From the NCBI GenBank assembly GCA_033725935.1, contig MU867084.1, forward strand, positions 1-64,000: a stretch of 64,000 bases of DNA, written 5' to 3'. Shown here one piece after another: positions 22,155-33,105 of this stretch. The position numbers were made by a program, and so were the translations under genes. The notes under the pieces are model-generated. The model was not told the origin of the DNA and ran no database searches. It saw nothing but the letters and a program-made list of their open reading frames with translations. Position 1 is the first letter of the stretch. Each line of letters begins with the position of its first letter. This DNA comes from Cladorrhinum sp. PSN259. Lineage: Eukaryota; Ascomycota; Sordariomycetes; Sordariales; Podosporaceae.

Positions 22155-23267
22155 AAAGGGAACGAGGGTATAATTGAAATGATGGATAAATGAAAGACTG
22201 ATGGAATCATGAGATTGGAAAACAAGAAGCTTTCAAACAAGCATCCTGATGAGGAACAGGGTCCAAAAGAATAGAGGAAGAGGAAAGGAAAAGGTTCAAA
22301 CAGAACTGCTGACATGTTCATAGATGATGAATGCACCAACGGACAGCATGTTAAACAAACCAGTCAGATTGGACAGCCAAAAACAAAACCTGATTTTACC
22401 AGACTGTTGGCTGCAAGGGGTGAGAAACGGTCTCGAGCCTGGAAGTCTGGAAGGGGGAGGAGCCACAGGAACCACCGAACAAGCTTCGGTGCGAGTTCCA
22501 GTGTTCCACAGCGGGTCGCCAACTTCCCCCTGGCTAAACCATGTTTTTGTGGAACGTTGACACTTGTCGATCCTTTTAGGGGAAATATGGTTTCGATCAT
22601 TTTAAATTCCGAGCGCTGCAGTGTGGCTGAGCTGTCATGGTGGAATACGAACCAACAATTTCGAGTGTTCATAATTCAGGAAAAGGAGAGATTGGGGAAA
22701 CGTCGTTCTTCATCAGAGGAGCCGCATGCACTGGGCAGATTGAACCCCCCTCCCTCCCCACTGACGGGATCGGGATCCAAGCCCGGAGAGATTTGGCTCG
22801 GGCGCTAACGCAGGTGGCTTTTCAGCTGTATTGGGATGCAGATCTGGACCTCAAGAGCTGGTGGCTGCGAGGTGGACTTACACGATGGTCTCCTCAACAG
22901 GAACCCAGATGATATCTTGTTCAGAAATCAACTCCAAAGCTCAAGTAAAAGTTCAAACAGATATATAACTCCAGAGTAAGAGGTACGTAATCATAGAGGA
23001 ACGAGCCCCATGTTGTCAGGGATTAGGGTTAGGGTTACTGAGCGATGAGAGTCTTGAACATGACGTCGCGCCCACAAGTATAAGTGCAAATGAGTGGGGC
23101 ACTATAAACTCCTTATCGCTTATCGCAGCTCAAAATTTGGTCCTTCCGACAGCGATCCCAGCACCTACAGCAAGCAGCCTGCGAACTCGAACCGCCAGCT
23201 CGCAGTACGGATTTAAATTCTTTTTCAACAATCAAGCCCGGAAGCTGTAATATAATCACAGCAAGAG
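22155..23267. other. Divergent intergenic region, GH47 and UTP11 promoters
   Basis: About 1.1 kb. No coding signal is convincing. It contains a telomere-repeat-like element (listed separately) in the UTP11-proximal part. Confidence 0.55.
23023..23037 (+). promoter_or_regulatory. Telobox-like TTAGGG repeats upstream of UTP11
   Basis: TTAGGGTTAGGGTTA lies 231 bases upstream of the UTP11 start. TTAGGG is the telomere unit of filamentous fungi. Internal copies of AGGGTTAGGG (telobox) are bound by Myb-type factors such as Tbf1 upstream of ribosomal and ribosome-biogenesis genes. UTP11 is a ribosome-biogenesis gene, so a regulatory role is likely; a chance interstitial telomere remnant is the alternative. 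Confidence 0.5.
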
Positions 23268-24174
23268 ATGTCTTCCCTCAGGAATAGGTATGGCGCCCTC
23301 CCATAAAAAAAACAAAATCTCCATCTGAAACAAAATGTAATACTGACATACACAAACCAGCGTCCAGCGACGTTCGCATCGCGAACGGGCTCAGCCCCTC
23401 GAGCGCGAGAAGCTCGGCCTACTCGAGAAGAAGAAGGACTACCAGAAGCGCGCAAAGGACTACAAGAAGAAACAGACCGTCCTGAAGTCGCTGCGACAAA
23501 AGGCCGCCGACCGCAACGAGGATGAATTCTACTTTGGAATGATGTCCCGCAAGGGACCGGGTTCGAAAATAACCAGCGGCAAGGAGTTCACCGGCACGGC
23601 TCACGGCGATCGCGGTAACAAGGCGATGGACGTCGACTTGGTTCGCCTTCTGAAGACTCAGGATCTGGGATACATAAGGACCATGCGGAACGTGGCCGCC
23701 AAGGAGGTGCGCGCGTTGGAGGAGCGATTCATACTGGCCGGCGGAGCCGAGTTAGATGACGAGATGGAGGAGGACAGCGACAACGACGACGAAGATTTCA
23801 GCGGGTTTTCTGACGGCAAGAAATCATCATCACAAAAGTCCGCCAAGAAGATTGTATTTTTCGATGCGGCAGATGAGAGGCAACAGAAATTGCAGAAGCA
23901 ATTGCAACAGCAAGCAGACGACGATGAAGATGAAGATATGACGAGAGAGAACGAGGCGATAAGCGACGACAAGAAGGAGCATGAGGCACAGCGGAAGGCA
24001 AAGAACCTGGACAAGATCCAGACGAAATTGCGAAACGCCAAAAAGAAGCTAAAGACTCTGACGGATGCGGAGCGCGAGCTGGAGATCACGCAGGCAAAGA
24101 TGGCAAAAACGGCAACGTCAGGAGGGATCACAAAAACGGGGAGAAAGATCAAGGTTCGGGAGAGGAAGAGGTAG
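23268..24174 (+). CDS. utp11: U3 snoRNP-associated protein Utp11
   Basis: Two exons are inferred, 23268-23287 (20 bases) and 23361-24174, giving 277 residues. The tiny first exon supplies MSSLRN and completes a serine codon across the junction, restoring the family start. The N-terminal half is highly conserved and basic (SHRERAQPLEREKLGLLEKK, DYKKKQTVLKSLRQKA, EDEFYFGMMSRKGPGSK). A second conserved block reads DVDLVRLLKTQDLGYIRTMR. The protein belongs to the small-subunit processome, which cleaves pre-18S rRNA in the nucleolus. The C-terminal half is acidic then Lys-rich, ending in RKIKVRERKR. An upstream telobox fits regulation with other ribosome-biogenesis genes. Confidence 0.95.
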
Positions 24175-24485
24175 TAGCACTGCTGCTCAAGATGAGTTTT
24201 TCATCTTGGTCTCTCTGGTTTTTCTTCCTTGCTGTTTATTTAATATTATTTCAGTTTCTGGTTTTAACCCCTCCAAAGAGCGACGAAAAAGTCTGGTAAA
24301 ATCGCTCTAGAGTTGAGGGACGATGTTTATTCGAAATACCCCCCCAAATAACGCCAGCGAAAGAGAAAATATATATCATGAACCATGAATCATCCAACCA
24401 GCCAAAATGAAGACCCCCTGCGCTAAAATATATACAGAAAAAAAGAAACCCCAATTAATGAAAATGTCCCTCTCTTGGAGAGACT
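24175..24485. other. Convergent intergenic region
   Basis: About 310 bases of 3' UTR-like sequence between UTP11 and the next minus-strand gene. Nothing else is seen. Confidence 0.6.
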
Positions 24486-26504
24486 TTACAGCTTCCCAAG
24501 CCCACAACACCTAAAACACCCCGAGAAAATCGCAGCGATGGCCTTGAAAAACATCGACACGCACCAAATAACACATTTAAACGTGACGGTAATCAACCCG
24601 ACCACGGCTCTCAGCAGGAAAGGCAATTTGTCCTTCTTCTCCTTCACTTTAGCCATCGCCATCGAGTACTCTCCACTATCTTGACTCTCGAGGTCAATCT
24701 CGAACTGCTCCATCTGCCTCTTCTTGGTTTTACTCCTCGTCTTGTCCCTCTTCAGCTCCTTTTTCCTTTCCTTCTCTTCTCGTCTGCTGACACGACTTCC
24801 CATGCCGTTTCGTCGAGAATCTCTGCTGCTCCGCCTCGAACCAGACATGACACTCCCGTTCGGGCCCCCAAACAAGACGGGAGGGGGTTCGAACACCTCT
24901 GCGCATCCTATGAACTGGTCGTCCGAGTGCGCGACGAGGATTAAAGCAGAAACGACGACGTCTATCAAATAGACTGCGTCGATCTTGGAAGCGATGGACG
25001 TGTCCACTTCCAACCATCCCGCCCCCGTACCGTCGCGGGTTAGTTTCGCCAGGTGGATCGGGCTCTCGATGTGTTCCAGCGTGTACTCGGTGCGCGAGTA
25101 GGCGGGGTTCCGCTCGACCGTCACGCAGAACGGCATCGCCAGGGCCGGGTGGACCAGGAAATGGTTCGAGGAGTCGGAGTCCCATACGAGGCGGGCGCAC
25201 TCCTGCTGGGCCAGAGCGACCGTCGTGGCGTCGTTTGCGCGGTCGGCTACCAGGCGGGCTGCTGCTGCGGGCCACAGGCAAGCTACGAGGCCGTCGTTGG
25301 GCGGGTTCTTGCGAGTTGCGGGCTCGAGCTGCGTCGACAGGACCTCGAGCCAGTGTTTGGCGTCGTGTCGGAGGTCTCTCTCCGATTTCGAGGCTCGGAC
25401 CGAGTGTCTGATGGAAGTAGCGGTGGAGGTGGGGGGTGGTGCTGCCCCCGGTGTCGGGGAGGAGGAAGCTGATCCGCCGCTCGGGGTTCCTGAGCCCGAG
25501 GGAGCAGTAGCCGATTTGAAAGGCTTGTTGGGGTCGTACCGGGAGAGCGAGACGAGAGCGGAAGCCGAGGTCGGGTCCACGCGGAGGGTGTAGAACGGTT
25601 GCTGCTGGGCCGAGGATAGGGTGTAGACTGGAGCGTCCGGGGAGCACGCCATTTTGAGGCAGAAGTTGCGGCCTTCGAGGGCTGATGCTTTCCACCCGTT
25701 TGTTACCTTCCAGAGGTTACGGAGTTCCTCGGTCGTGCTGACTGGGGGGATGACTGCTGGTTCGTGGTTACGCTGTCCTGGGGCTGGCCAGCGGCTGACC
25801 GAGGCGGCTGTTGGCGCCGGGGAGAGGACGGTAGGGTTGGATGGCCCGACCGGTGGTGGGCTCCGGGAGTCGTTGGGTTGGACTGTCGTGGCTATACTTC
25901 GTGGGGAGTATAAAGGCCGACTGATGGCTGCGTGGGGGATGTGGGTTGGACTGGCCTGGGTTGGGTAGTAGTCCTGGCGGTCGAGGGGGATTTCTGGATT
26001 GTAGGTTGGGAATATTGATCTCAAGGGGGCCGGGTGCTGTTCCGCCCAGGAAGAACCTTCTCCATTGCCGGCGGAGGGGTGATATGTTATGGGCGGTTTG
26101 GCGATGGAGCTCCTAGATCTCTGGCTCGGGCTGCGGACTAGAGTCTGAGCTTCGGAGAATGCTGTTTCGCATCTCTGTGGTACATCGGTCACTGGCTGGG
26201 AGTAGGCTGTTTCCACCATGGGTTCCTCCTGTTGATACTCGGCGTCCAGAGCATGCTGCCACGGATTGTTGGATACCACATCTTGTCTTCCCCCGTCCCT
26301 GACCGAATGTTGCCTCCGTACCGAAGCATGTCTCCCAACCCGAGGAGCAGTTGTCCTGGTGGTTGAGCCCGACTGCCCCTCCTGGGGTGTCGAGGCCCGT
26401 GGTGGTGGACGGTTCTCCTGGCTCCTTGATGGCGGCCTTGGGGTAGAGCTGGTATTTGGGAAGAGGGAGAACCCTCCGGATGCTGCCGGGGGCGGTGCCG
26501 ACAT
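24486..26504 (-). CDS. Unidentified protein, disordered N-terminus and hydrophobic C-terminal tail
   Basis: A single open frame of 672 residues starting at MSAPPPAASGG. Residues 1-260 are Ser/Pro/Gln-rich and disordered. A folded region from about 265 to 560 begins TTEELRNLWKVTNGWKASAL and contains GRNFCLKMACSPDAPVYTL and FYTLRVDPTSASALVSLSRY, interrupted by a Ser/Gly/Pro/Thr-rich insert. A basic stretch follows (RREEKERKKELKRDKTRSK), and the last 45 residues form a hydrophobic segment with Cys clusters (CFRCCGL), probably a membrane anchor or palmitoylated tail. I do not recognise a domain with an assigned function. Proteins of this layout occur in other ascomycetes as hypothetical proteins. 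Confidence 0.75.
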   Translation of the reverse strand: MSAPPPAASGGFSLFPNTSSTPRPPSRSQENRPPPRASTPQEGQSGSTTRTTAPRVGRHASVRRQHSVRDGGRQDVVSNNPWQHALDAEYQQEEPMVETAYSQPVTDVPQRCETAFSEAQTLVRSPSQRSRSSIAKPPITYHPSAGNGEGSSWAEQHPAPLRSIFPTYNPEIPLDRQDYYPTQASPTHIPHAAISRPLYSPRSIATTVQPNDSRSPPPVGPSNPTVLSPAPTAASVSRWPAPGQRNHEPAVIPPVSTTEELRNLWKVTNGWKASALEGRNFCLKMACSPDAPVYTLSSAQQQPFYTLRVDPTSASALVSLSRYDPNKPFKSATAPSGSGTPSGGSASSSPTPGAAPPPTSTATSIRHSVRASKSERDLRHDAKHWLEVLSTQLEPATRKNPPNDGLVACLWPAAAARLVADRANDATTVALAQQECARLVWDSDSSNHFLVHPALAMPFCVTVERNPAYSRTEYTLEHIESPIHLAKLTRDGTGAGWLEVDTSIASKIDAVYLIDVVVSALILVAHSDDQFIGCAEVFEPPPVLFGGPNGSVMSGSRRSSRDSRRNGMGSRVSRREEKERKKELKRDKTRSKTKKRQMEQFEIDLESQDSGEYSMAMAKVKEKKDKLPFLLRAVVGLITVTFKCVIWCVSMFFKAIAAIFSGCFRCCGLGKL

Positions 26505-28997
26505 GGTGGATGCGAGAGGACAAAAGGCGGAGGTGGCTGTTTTCCCCAGCTATTGATCAAGGCACTAAACAACGAACTCGGAGGCTGTCGACCTGCTACC
26601 TATCGAGACATGACGATGATGAATGGCCTCATCCAAACACAACAAAACAGCAGTCGATGGATAATATGATGTAGAACCAGAACTACGTAAAGTGGAACGA
26701 GAAAACGGGAACCAATCCATTTTATTCTACCGCACCTTCAAACCACCCATCCCACATCCCATCACACACGGCATGTGCAGTTTGCGCTTGTACAAAGGAT
26801 GGTGCCGTCGCGCGTGTAATTACAGGGCGAATCGAGTATCCAAGTCCCGCCGCCGACTCGCCTCATGCAGTACTCCCTCGCGCGCTGTGGAAGACCATCT
26901 TCCCGAATGCAGTGAGATTCCTGTACCAAAGTATCTTTAAGCGCTCTCGACAACACCTTGCCGCGCTGTGAGTGGTCGACAGATGGGTGACTACCGCTGA
27001 AAATAGATTATGTGCATGACACCCCGGCCAAGCCCAGCCAATTATGTGCCGGGTCACTGTGCATGTTTAAACGCCCAGTGCTCGCATCAACCTTTTGGCC
27101 CTTTTGTTCACACTTCTCCAACTGTGACTGGGGGGCCTGCGTGCCTGCCGTCCAGCCTGTTGCTGCAAGATTTTGACTTTTTCTCCGTTGTGCTCTTCCC
27201 GCCTTCCGAGCCAAGACCCGACAATGAATGGAGCCTTTTTCTTTTCCTTCTTTGCCGTCTGTCCATCAGCCACTGACCACTCACAGTGCCAGGAGCTTCT
27301 TTCCAGGCGACTGCTACATCACGAACTTTTGTTTGTGTAGCATCAGATCTCGCATCTTTTTTTCTCTTTTCTCAGCCAGATATGACTGCTCATTCCCGCC
27401 TTTTCCAGTGTCTCTCCCGCCAACGGCGGCTTTCAAAAAAAGAATTGTCTGTGCAATGGCGGGATCACGAATGATGATCTGATAACTTTCCGTTCAAGCC
27501 TTCTCTCTTGTTTCAACCGTGAGAAATAAAAGAGCGACGGAGAAACCGGTTCAGCTTTCTTTCGCAGCAGGTATTTGAAGTGATGGGCCTCGCAGGTCGG
27601 TTTGTTTACCGCCAGCCCGGCCGGGTCTTGCCGTTCTATCGTCATTCGATATCTTGTACCTCAATGGCGGTAAACCCAGCGTCTAAGCAAGGCATATTGC
27701 CTTGGTCCAGTCGGTCATTCAGTCAGCCATTCGTGTCTCTTATCCGATGATCTCTTCTCGGAAGACCAAAGCTGTATGATATTGAAACTCTCAAACATGT
27801 CAGCAGCATACGTGATGGGTGGGTGCCCTCCACTCCAAAATCTTTTATCTTTTCAATTATGTGTTTGTGTGTGCAACACAAAAATGTGCCACAATCAAAC
27901 CTCACTTCCCGGCCCGTCCCAGTCAATTTCATAAGCGGTGCAACATCACAAATGGACTTTCACTATAAAATCTTGACTCAGGCGAATCAAGAGCCCCAGT
28001 GGTGCATCGGATCGTGGAAGACCCGGCTTCTTTATAGTCCTCACGACTTTCCCGCACTCAGGAATAATCTGGAGTGCATCTGGCAGCTGCCGTGCTACCC
28101 TATATTTGCTTTGACATATATGTTTGAGCGTTGCGTACGTACATTTTCGAGACGGCACGACTGTGAATGCATGCATGCATACATGCAGTTTCGATGCCAG
28201 ACTATCAGCCTTGACAACACGGGATCTTTTTGTGTCTTTTCCTGGATTTCTCGATACAGCTGACAGCGGCTTGGTTTCCGCACAGACAGAGAGACGGAAA
28301 GGGGGATTCCAAGCCCAAGGTGATGGGATTTTTGCTTTTTTTTGGTGGCAGCAGGATTCCAAAGAAGAAAAGAAAGGAAGGAGGGCCCGAACGAAGGAAC
28401 CGTCCCCCGGGCAAATCCTGAGGTTCGTTCGCCCAATAGCTTAATCAGACGGGTGCATCACGCCAAGTGCGAATACCTATTATGGGATTTTCAATAAAAA
28501 AAACAGTGCAAGTGACACTGGCGATCGATGCAAGGCTCCAATCACACACACACACCAACCACCATTCTCTATTTACGAACTATGTATCAGTCAGTACACT
28601 AGTGAAGGGGACAAAAATACCTCGGGCATGTTGGTCAGTGAGACAAGCGTGAGACTCCTTCACATCCTGGTGGCTGGCACTAGTGAAAGTAGTCTGCAAA
28701 ATGAAAACTCCATCGGCGAGTTTTTACTTTCTTTCCGGAAAGCTTTGTTGTTTTTCTATTTTCTGTTTTCTTCTTTCTCGTCCAACATAATTACCACTAA
28801 TTACTTATCCAGTTTGACCTTTTTTTTTTTAGTGTAGAAAATAGGTAAAAATGGATTGTGACAAAAGAAATCAGGCAGATCAAGGTGTCACGGTTTTCCA
28901 TTTTTGTTTTCTCTCTCCCTATATATCAATCAATTACTGGTCCGCTATAATTAGCAAGAGACGGGAAAAGGACGGGACAAGACCTGTTGTGCCCGGC

Positions 28998-29017
28998 AGG
29001 TAGGTAGGTAGGTAGGT
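28998..29017 (+). repeat. (AGGT)5 microsatellite
   Basis: Five tandem AGGT units in intergenic sequence. Confidence 0.9.
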
Positions 29018-30265
29018 ATTGGATGGAACGAAAAAAAACTAGGTTGTCAAGATGGGAATGAGTGAGAAATTTGTTCTTGGTTGGTATTGGTGGGCGAGAT
29101 CAGGTCATGAAAAAGACGGGAACAAATAATTTGCAATTGCTTTTTACATGTACTGTACCATGCACCGTAGTTCTTGTCTCTCAAGACTCACACTCTCTCG
29201 GGCGTAAGGGGCGGATTGTTATTAAAATTACATCATGTCTGGGGATACACCGCAGTCAGTGTTCTTGTGACAACAGGGAAGTGATATTTTTGTCTTTCTT
29301 TTAGACGTGAGATGGTTTCACTGATTCTCGAACCTTGCATATACGTTCGCGCGTGAGACAGTGTGAACGACCAGACCACTGAGAGGCAAGCAGACTTGAT
29401 TAAATTCTATTCCTGATCATGGTTTTGGGGGCCCCGCGGTGTTGACGTAGGGTACCTTACTAATGGCGAATTCTCATGGCTCGAGATATTTTTGGACAAG
29501 TCTATTCGTTGACACTGACTGGTCAGCACTTGAGGCCTTTCCTTGGCTAGTGTGCCGACATGGTGGTGTTCATGACAGAGATTAACCGTTGCTTGGATAT
29601 TGAAAAGATTAGATGGGTATTCCAGAAATAGCATGGCGGTCTTCTTCCTCTGGTGATGACATACCCACTGGACATCTGCTGTGATAGGTACTCAACCTAT
29701 TCCAAAATAGTATCACGAGTACCAGTAGGCCTCTCCTATTATAATCTACCGCTTAAGTTCCTTTAGCGCGGGCTTCAGAGATTCAGGAAGGCCTGGGATT
29801 ATCAGGAAGCAGTACTGTTAAGCAAAGCGTTCGATGCCCACGAGAACTGGTTGTTGAGGAAGTTGTGACCTTCGCTGTCAAAGTAAAATGATTAAACCTT
29901 GGCGAATCGTCATAGTCCGTCATGTTATTCGCATGTTTGTCACAGAAAGACGTCCATCATACCAGCCTGGAAAAAGAGTGATGAATAATGTGCGATGGGA
30001 GGAGCTTCTAGATGCTTAGTGCCGGAGAGTCGTCGCTCCATCATGCTTTCAGCAACATGGATTTTAGCTGCCGTCTCTAAACCACGAGTACAGCATTACA
30101 CATATCAGTGCCGACACTGAGTGCCGACACTAAAATGGACGAAGCCGTTGCTTACTCCCTTGGAAGAGCAGTCACAATGTTCTTTCACCTGGCTGACGTT
30201 TTGGCCGTGTTCAATTATTACCTGCCATATCAAGAAATGCAAGCCGAAAGTATCCCCTGTTTTCC

Positions 30266-30284
30266 TTGTTTGTTTGTTTGTTTG
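30266..30284 (+). repeat. (TTGT)n microsatellite
   Basis: Four to five TTGT units in intergenic sequence. Confidence 0.85.
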
Positions 30285-30322
30285 ACTCATCGGTAAAAGG
30301 GGCACTCCGGACCCGCTCGTAG

Positions 30323-30415
30323 CTCCGGCGGAAACCGGAGAGCAAACGGGTGGTTCTCGGAAAGTGGACCCCTGCTTGGCCGTTGCTCCGCGCGGAGCTG
30401 GCCGATATCTCCGGA
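30323..30415. promoter_or_regulatory. Cluster of CGG/CCG inverted repeats, candidate zinc-cluster factor sites
   Basis: Three inverted repeats lie within 93 bases: CTCCGG-N6-CCGGAG at 30323-30340, GCTCCGCGCGGAGC at 30385-30398 (flanked by GGCC on both sides, 30378-30403) and TCCGGA at 30410-30415. Zn2Cys6 transcription factors bind CGG half-sites in such orientations. The cluster lies about 530 bases upstream of the small membrane-protein gene at 30942. Function is inferred. Confidence 0.4.
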
Positions 30416-30941
30416 TATGATCACGGAGCCTTTCACCTTGACATCTTCATCTTTCTTTGGACGGTCGTCACGGCGAGCTCACATTCACAGGTTCCGCATG
30501 ACCCAATGCAGAGATAGTCACACCGCAACTCATACCGGATTGACTGATTTGAGCACTTTCCCCAACTGGAGGGTTGCATCGATATTGATTTTTCAGCCAC
30601 TGTCCCTTTCTGGTGACCACATTTGGTGAACAAGGCAGACTGCGTGAAGGACTATCTACGCCGTCCTGGGTCCCTCCAGAAGGTACCCAGAGCTTGGCCC
30701 ATCAAGTACCTATACTACATATCAAGGTCACTTCAACAGTTCAAAAACTCGTAAGGCACATTTGCAAGTGCGTTTGACTCTTAAATTAGGTTTAGTGCGG
30801 CGATTGTAGGTCGGTGTCCGGGGGTGGGGCCCCACAAAATATGTCAAAATCTCTTGATATAATTCGTTTAAAATAGCTTCCTTTACATATACATCTCCCT
30901 AGATCTTGCTTGCTCTCTACGCTTCGCGACATTCTTAGAAA

Positions 30942-31376
30942 ATGGAGGACCAGGCTGCATATGCTATAGAAATCCTCTTGACTATTCTCAGTTATCTGGC
31001 CATGCCTCTTTTCTGGACCGAGACTCTCCTGTTCTGGATGCTTGGCCTCCCTACCTCGACAAGTTTCCGCATGTTTCCTCGAGCCGATACCGTTCCCGAC
31101 TATCCCACGACTATAGTATACGGCCTTATGATGATAACTATCGCATTGATACCTCACTTCGTCTCTTGTGACCGGAATATGTATGGCCGAGGCACGCTTG
31201 GGCGCCTACTCCGCCCTCTAACAAGGGGAGCCAGCCCACTGACAGAATACTCGGTTATGTTTGCCCGCGTCTGGCTAGCTGCGGCTTGGTCAAATATGGC
31301 GGCAGCTCAGTTTATGACAGACCATAATCCGCTGTCATTTTCTGCAAAACTTTCGTGTACAATCTTCATTCTGTGA
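30942..31376 (+). CDS. Small predicted membrane protein, unidentified
   Basis: An open frame of 144 residues beginning MEDQAAYAIEIL. It has three or four hydrophobic segments: about residues 6-32 (ILLTILSYLAMPLFWTETLL), 50-70 (TTIVYGLMMITIALIPHFV), 100-118 (YSVMFARVWLAAAW) and the C-terminus. The regular hydrophobic/charged alternation suggests a true multi-pass protein, but I recognise no family. No intron is needed; an extra 3' exon cannot be excluded, because the C-terminus ends within a hydrophobic run. It is isolated between a gene-poor stretch and D-amino-acid oxidase, with CGG palindromes upstream. Confidence 0.5.
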   Translation: MEDQAAYAIEILLTILSYLAMPLFWTETLLFWMLGLPTSTSFRMFPRADTVPDYPTTIVYGLMMITIALIPHFVSCDRNMYGRGTLGRLLRPLTRGASPLTEYSVMFARVWLAAAWSNMAAAQFMTDHNPLSFSAKLSCTIFIL

Positions 31377-31669
31377 TGGGACACCACAACGCTGGGAGAC
31401 ACGAAGATACCAAAATCACGTGGGGGATAGCGTACCAGAAGCCCACTGCAACCTAAGCGTGACCCTCACACCATGTACCTCGACCAACAATGCTACACCC
31501 TGGATGGTGACTATGTACATACAAGCTGCGTGGGGGGTTATAAGCCGGAGCCTCGTTGAACTTTTGAATATAAATATTCCCCCATCGTCTCAAGATCTGA
31601 TTTTATTATGATTCCACTTATCTCACTACCATAATCTGTAGAGGAAGAGAGAGAATCCCCAATAGTAAA

Positions 31670-32937
31670 ATGGCACAGAAGAATGTCGTGGTCGTCGGGT
31701 AAGAGTGCCCCCTCCCCCTCATCCCAACAACAACAACAATCGACTGACACATCTGTTTCCTTTCCCAGAGCCGGCGTCATCGGCATCAGCTCCGCCCTCC
31801 TCCTTCGCAAAGCAGGCCACGCCGTCACCATCATCGCGCGTGACTTCCCTGCCCCCTTTGAAACAATCGATCCCATAACCCAAATCAACTACACCTCGCC
31901 ATGGGGTGGTGCCCGTACGTATCTCATTTCCCTGTTTTTGTAACAAGGAAATAACAACTGACCCATCAACCCGTGCATGTATGTTAGACAACCGCTGGGT
32001 GCCCCCAACCCCATCAAACCCAGCCAGCATAATCGAACACCCCCTCTCCATAGCAACCTACCGCCACATGAAGTCCTTGCACTCTTCCAACCCCCAAACC
32101 TGCGGAGTCACTTTTTTGCCTGGAATCGAATACCTAGAGTCACCCGGCCCCGAGTACTCGGCTCTGTCGAACCCCTCAAGCATCGCAAGCCAGCTGCACG
32201 AAATCTCAAACTTTCGCATCTTACCTCCCTCGTCCTTCCCCGACGCAAAAGTCAAGTGGGGCTGCACGTACGACACCTACTGCGTCAACCCCATGGTTTA
32301 CCTCAGCTTCCTGCTCCGCCGCTTTTTTAAAGAGGGCGGCAAGCTCGTAAGGCGGGAGCTGCGCTCACTCTCTGAAGTCTTTAGTCTCGCTCCGTCGACC
32401 GACCTGTTATTTTCTTCTTCCGGCAGCAGCAAGAAAATAGACGCGGTGGTGAACGCCTCCGGAACAAACTTTAATTCCGATCCGGCCGTGTTCGTAACTA
32501 GGGGCCAGACGGTCCTCGTCGCGGAAGAGTGCGACGCGACGGTCACGAGGCAGAACGCCGACGGCTCCTGGACGTTTAGTGTGCCCCGGGGGTTTGAGGG
32601 CGGGACCATCATCGGCGGGACGAAGGAGGTGAATAACTGGAGCGTCAAACCTGATTTGGAAGTGAGGGAGGAGCTGCTGCGGAAATTTTGCGAGACTTAT
32701 CCCGGCATTCTTGGTGACAAGCAAAAGTTGACGGTGTTGAAGGACATTGTTGGACGGAGACCTACCAGACGGGGCGGGCCCAGGATTGAAGGTGAAGGAT
32801 TGGAGGAGAACGATGGTGGGTTCGTGATGCATGCTTATGGATTGGGAGGGAGAGGGTATGAACTGAGCTGGGGAGTTGCGGAAAAGGTTGTGGAGGGTGT
32901 TGAGAAGCATTTTCAGGGGCTAAAGGCCAATTTGTAG
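31670..32937 (+). CDS. dao1: D-amino-acid oxidase (FAD-dependent)
   Basis: Three exons are inferred, 31670-31698, 31769-31914 and 31988-32937, giving 374 residues. Removing intron 1 rebuilds the dinucleotide-binding motif VVVVGAGVIGIS (Gly10, Gly12, Gly15), and removing intron 2 rebuilds SPWGGAHNRWVPP. The family landmarks YDTYCVNPMVYL, VGRRPTRRGGPRIE (active-site Arg region) and the C-terminal YGLGGRGYELSWG are present. The enzyme oxidatively deaminates D-amino acids to keto acids, ammonia and hydrogen peroxide. The C-terminal KANL matches the non-canonical peroxisomal signal of human catalase, consistent with peroxisomal location. An AGATAA-type GATA site lies about 50 bases upstream. The gap before it (31377-31669) shows nothing else. 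Confidence 0.93.
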
Positions 32938-33105
32938 GTTTTATTTATTTATTTTTATGTATCTAATGTATGTTTAGGGTGTAACACACTCAAATCAATA
33001 TTGCTTTGAAAACTAAAAGTCATCGTAGTTGTCTTCATTAATAACTGCTTTTATTTTCCCTCTGGCTTCATCCATAATTAAAACTGTCATCTACCGTACG
33101 CCTCC

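Larger units (their letters stand above)
26505..30941. other. 4.4 kb region without a convincing gene
   Basis: Many short overlapping frames occur (60-145 codons), none with motifs or splice-supported continuity. The stretch contains simple repeats (28998, 30266), an alternating GCATGCATGCATACATGC run near 28167, CGG-type palindromes near 30323-30415 and a 12-base palindrome GTGGGGCCCCAC near 30823. A 43-codon frame from 30135 looks slightly protein-like but has no support. Confidence 0.5.

Noticed and set aside
28167..28185. GCATGCATGCATACATGC run as a CRISPR or regulatory array
   Set aside because: It is a short alternating dinucleotide-like palindrome, and CRISPR arrays do not occur in fungal nuclear genomes.
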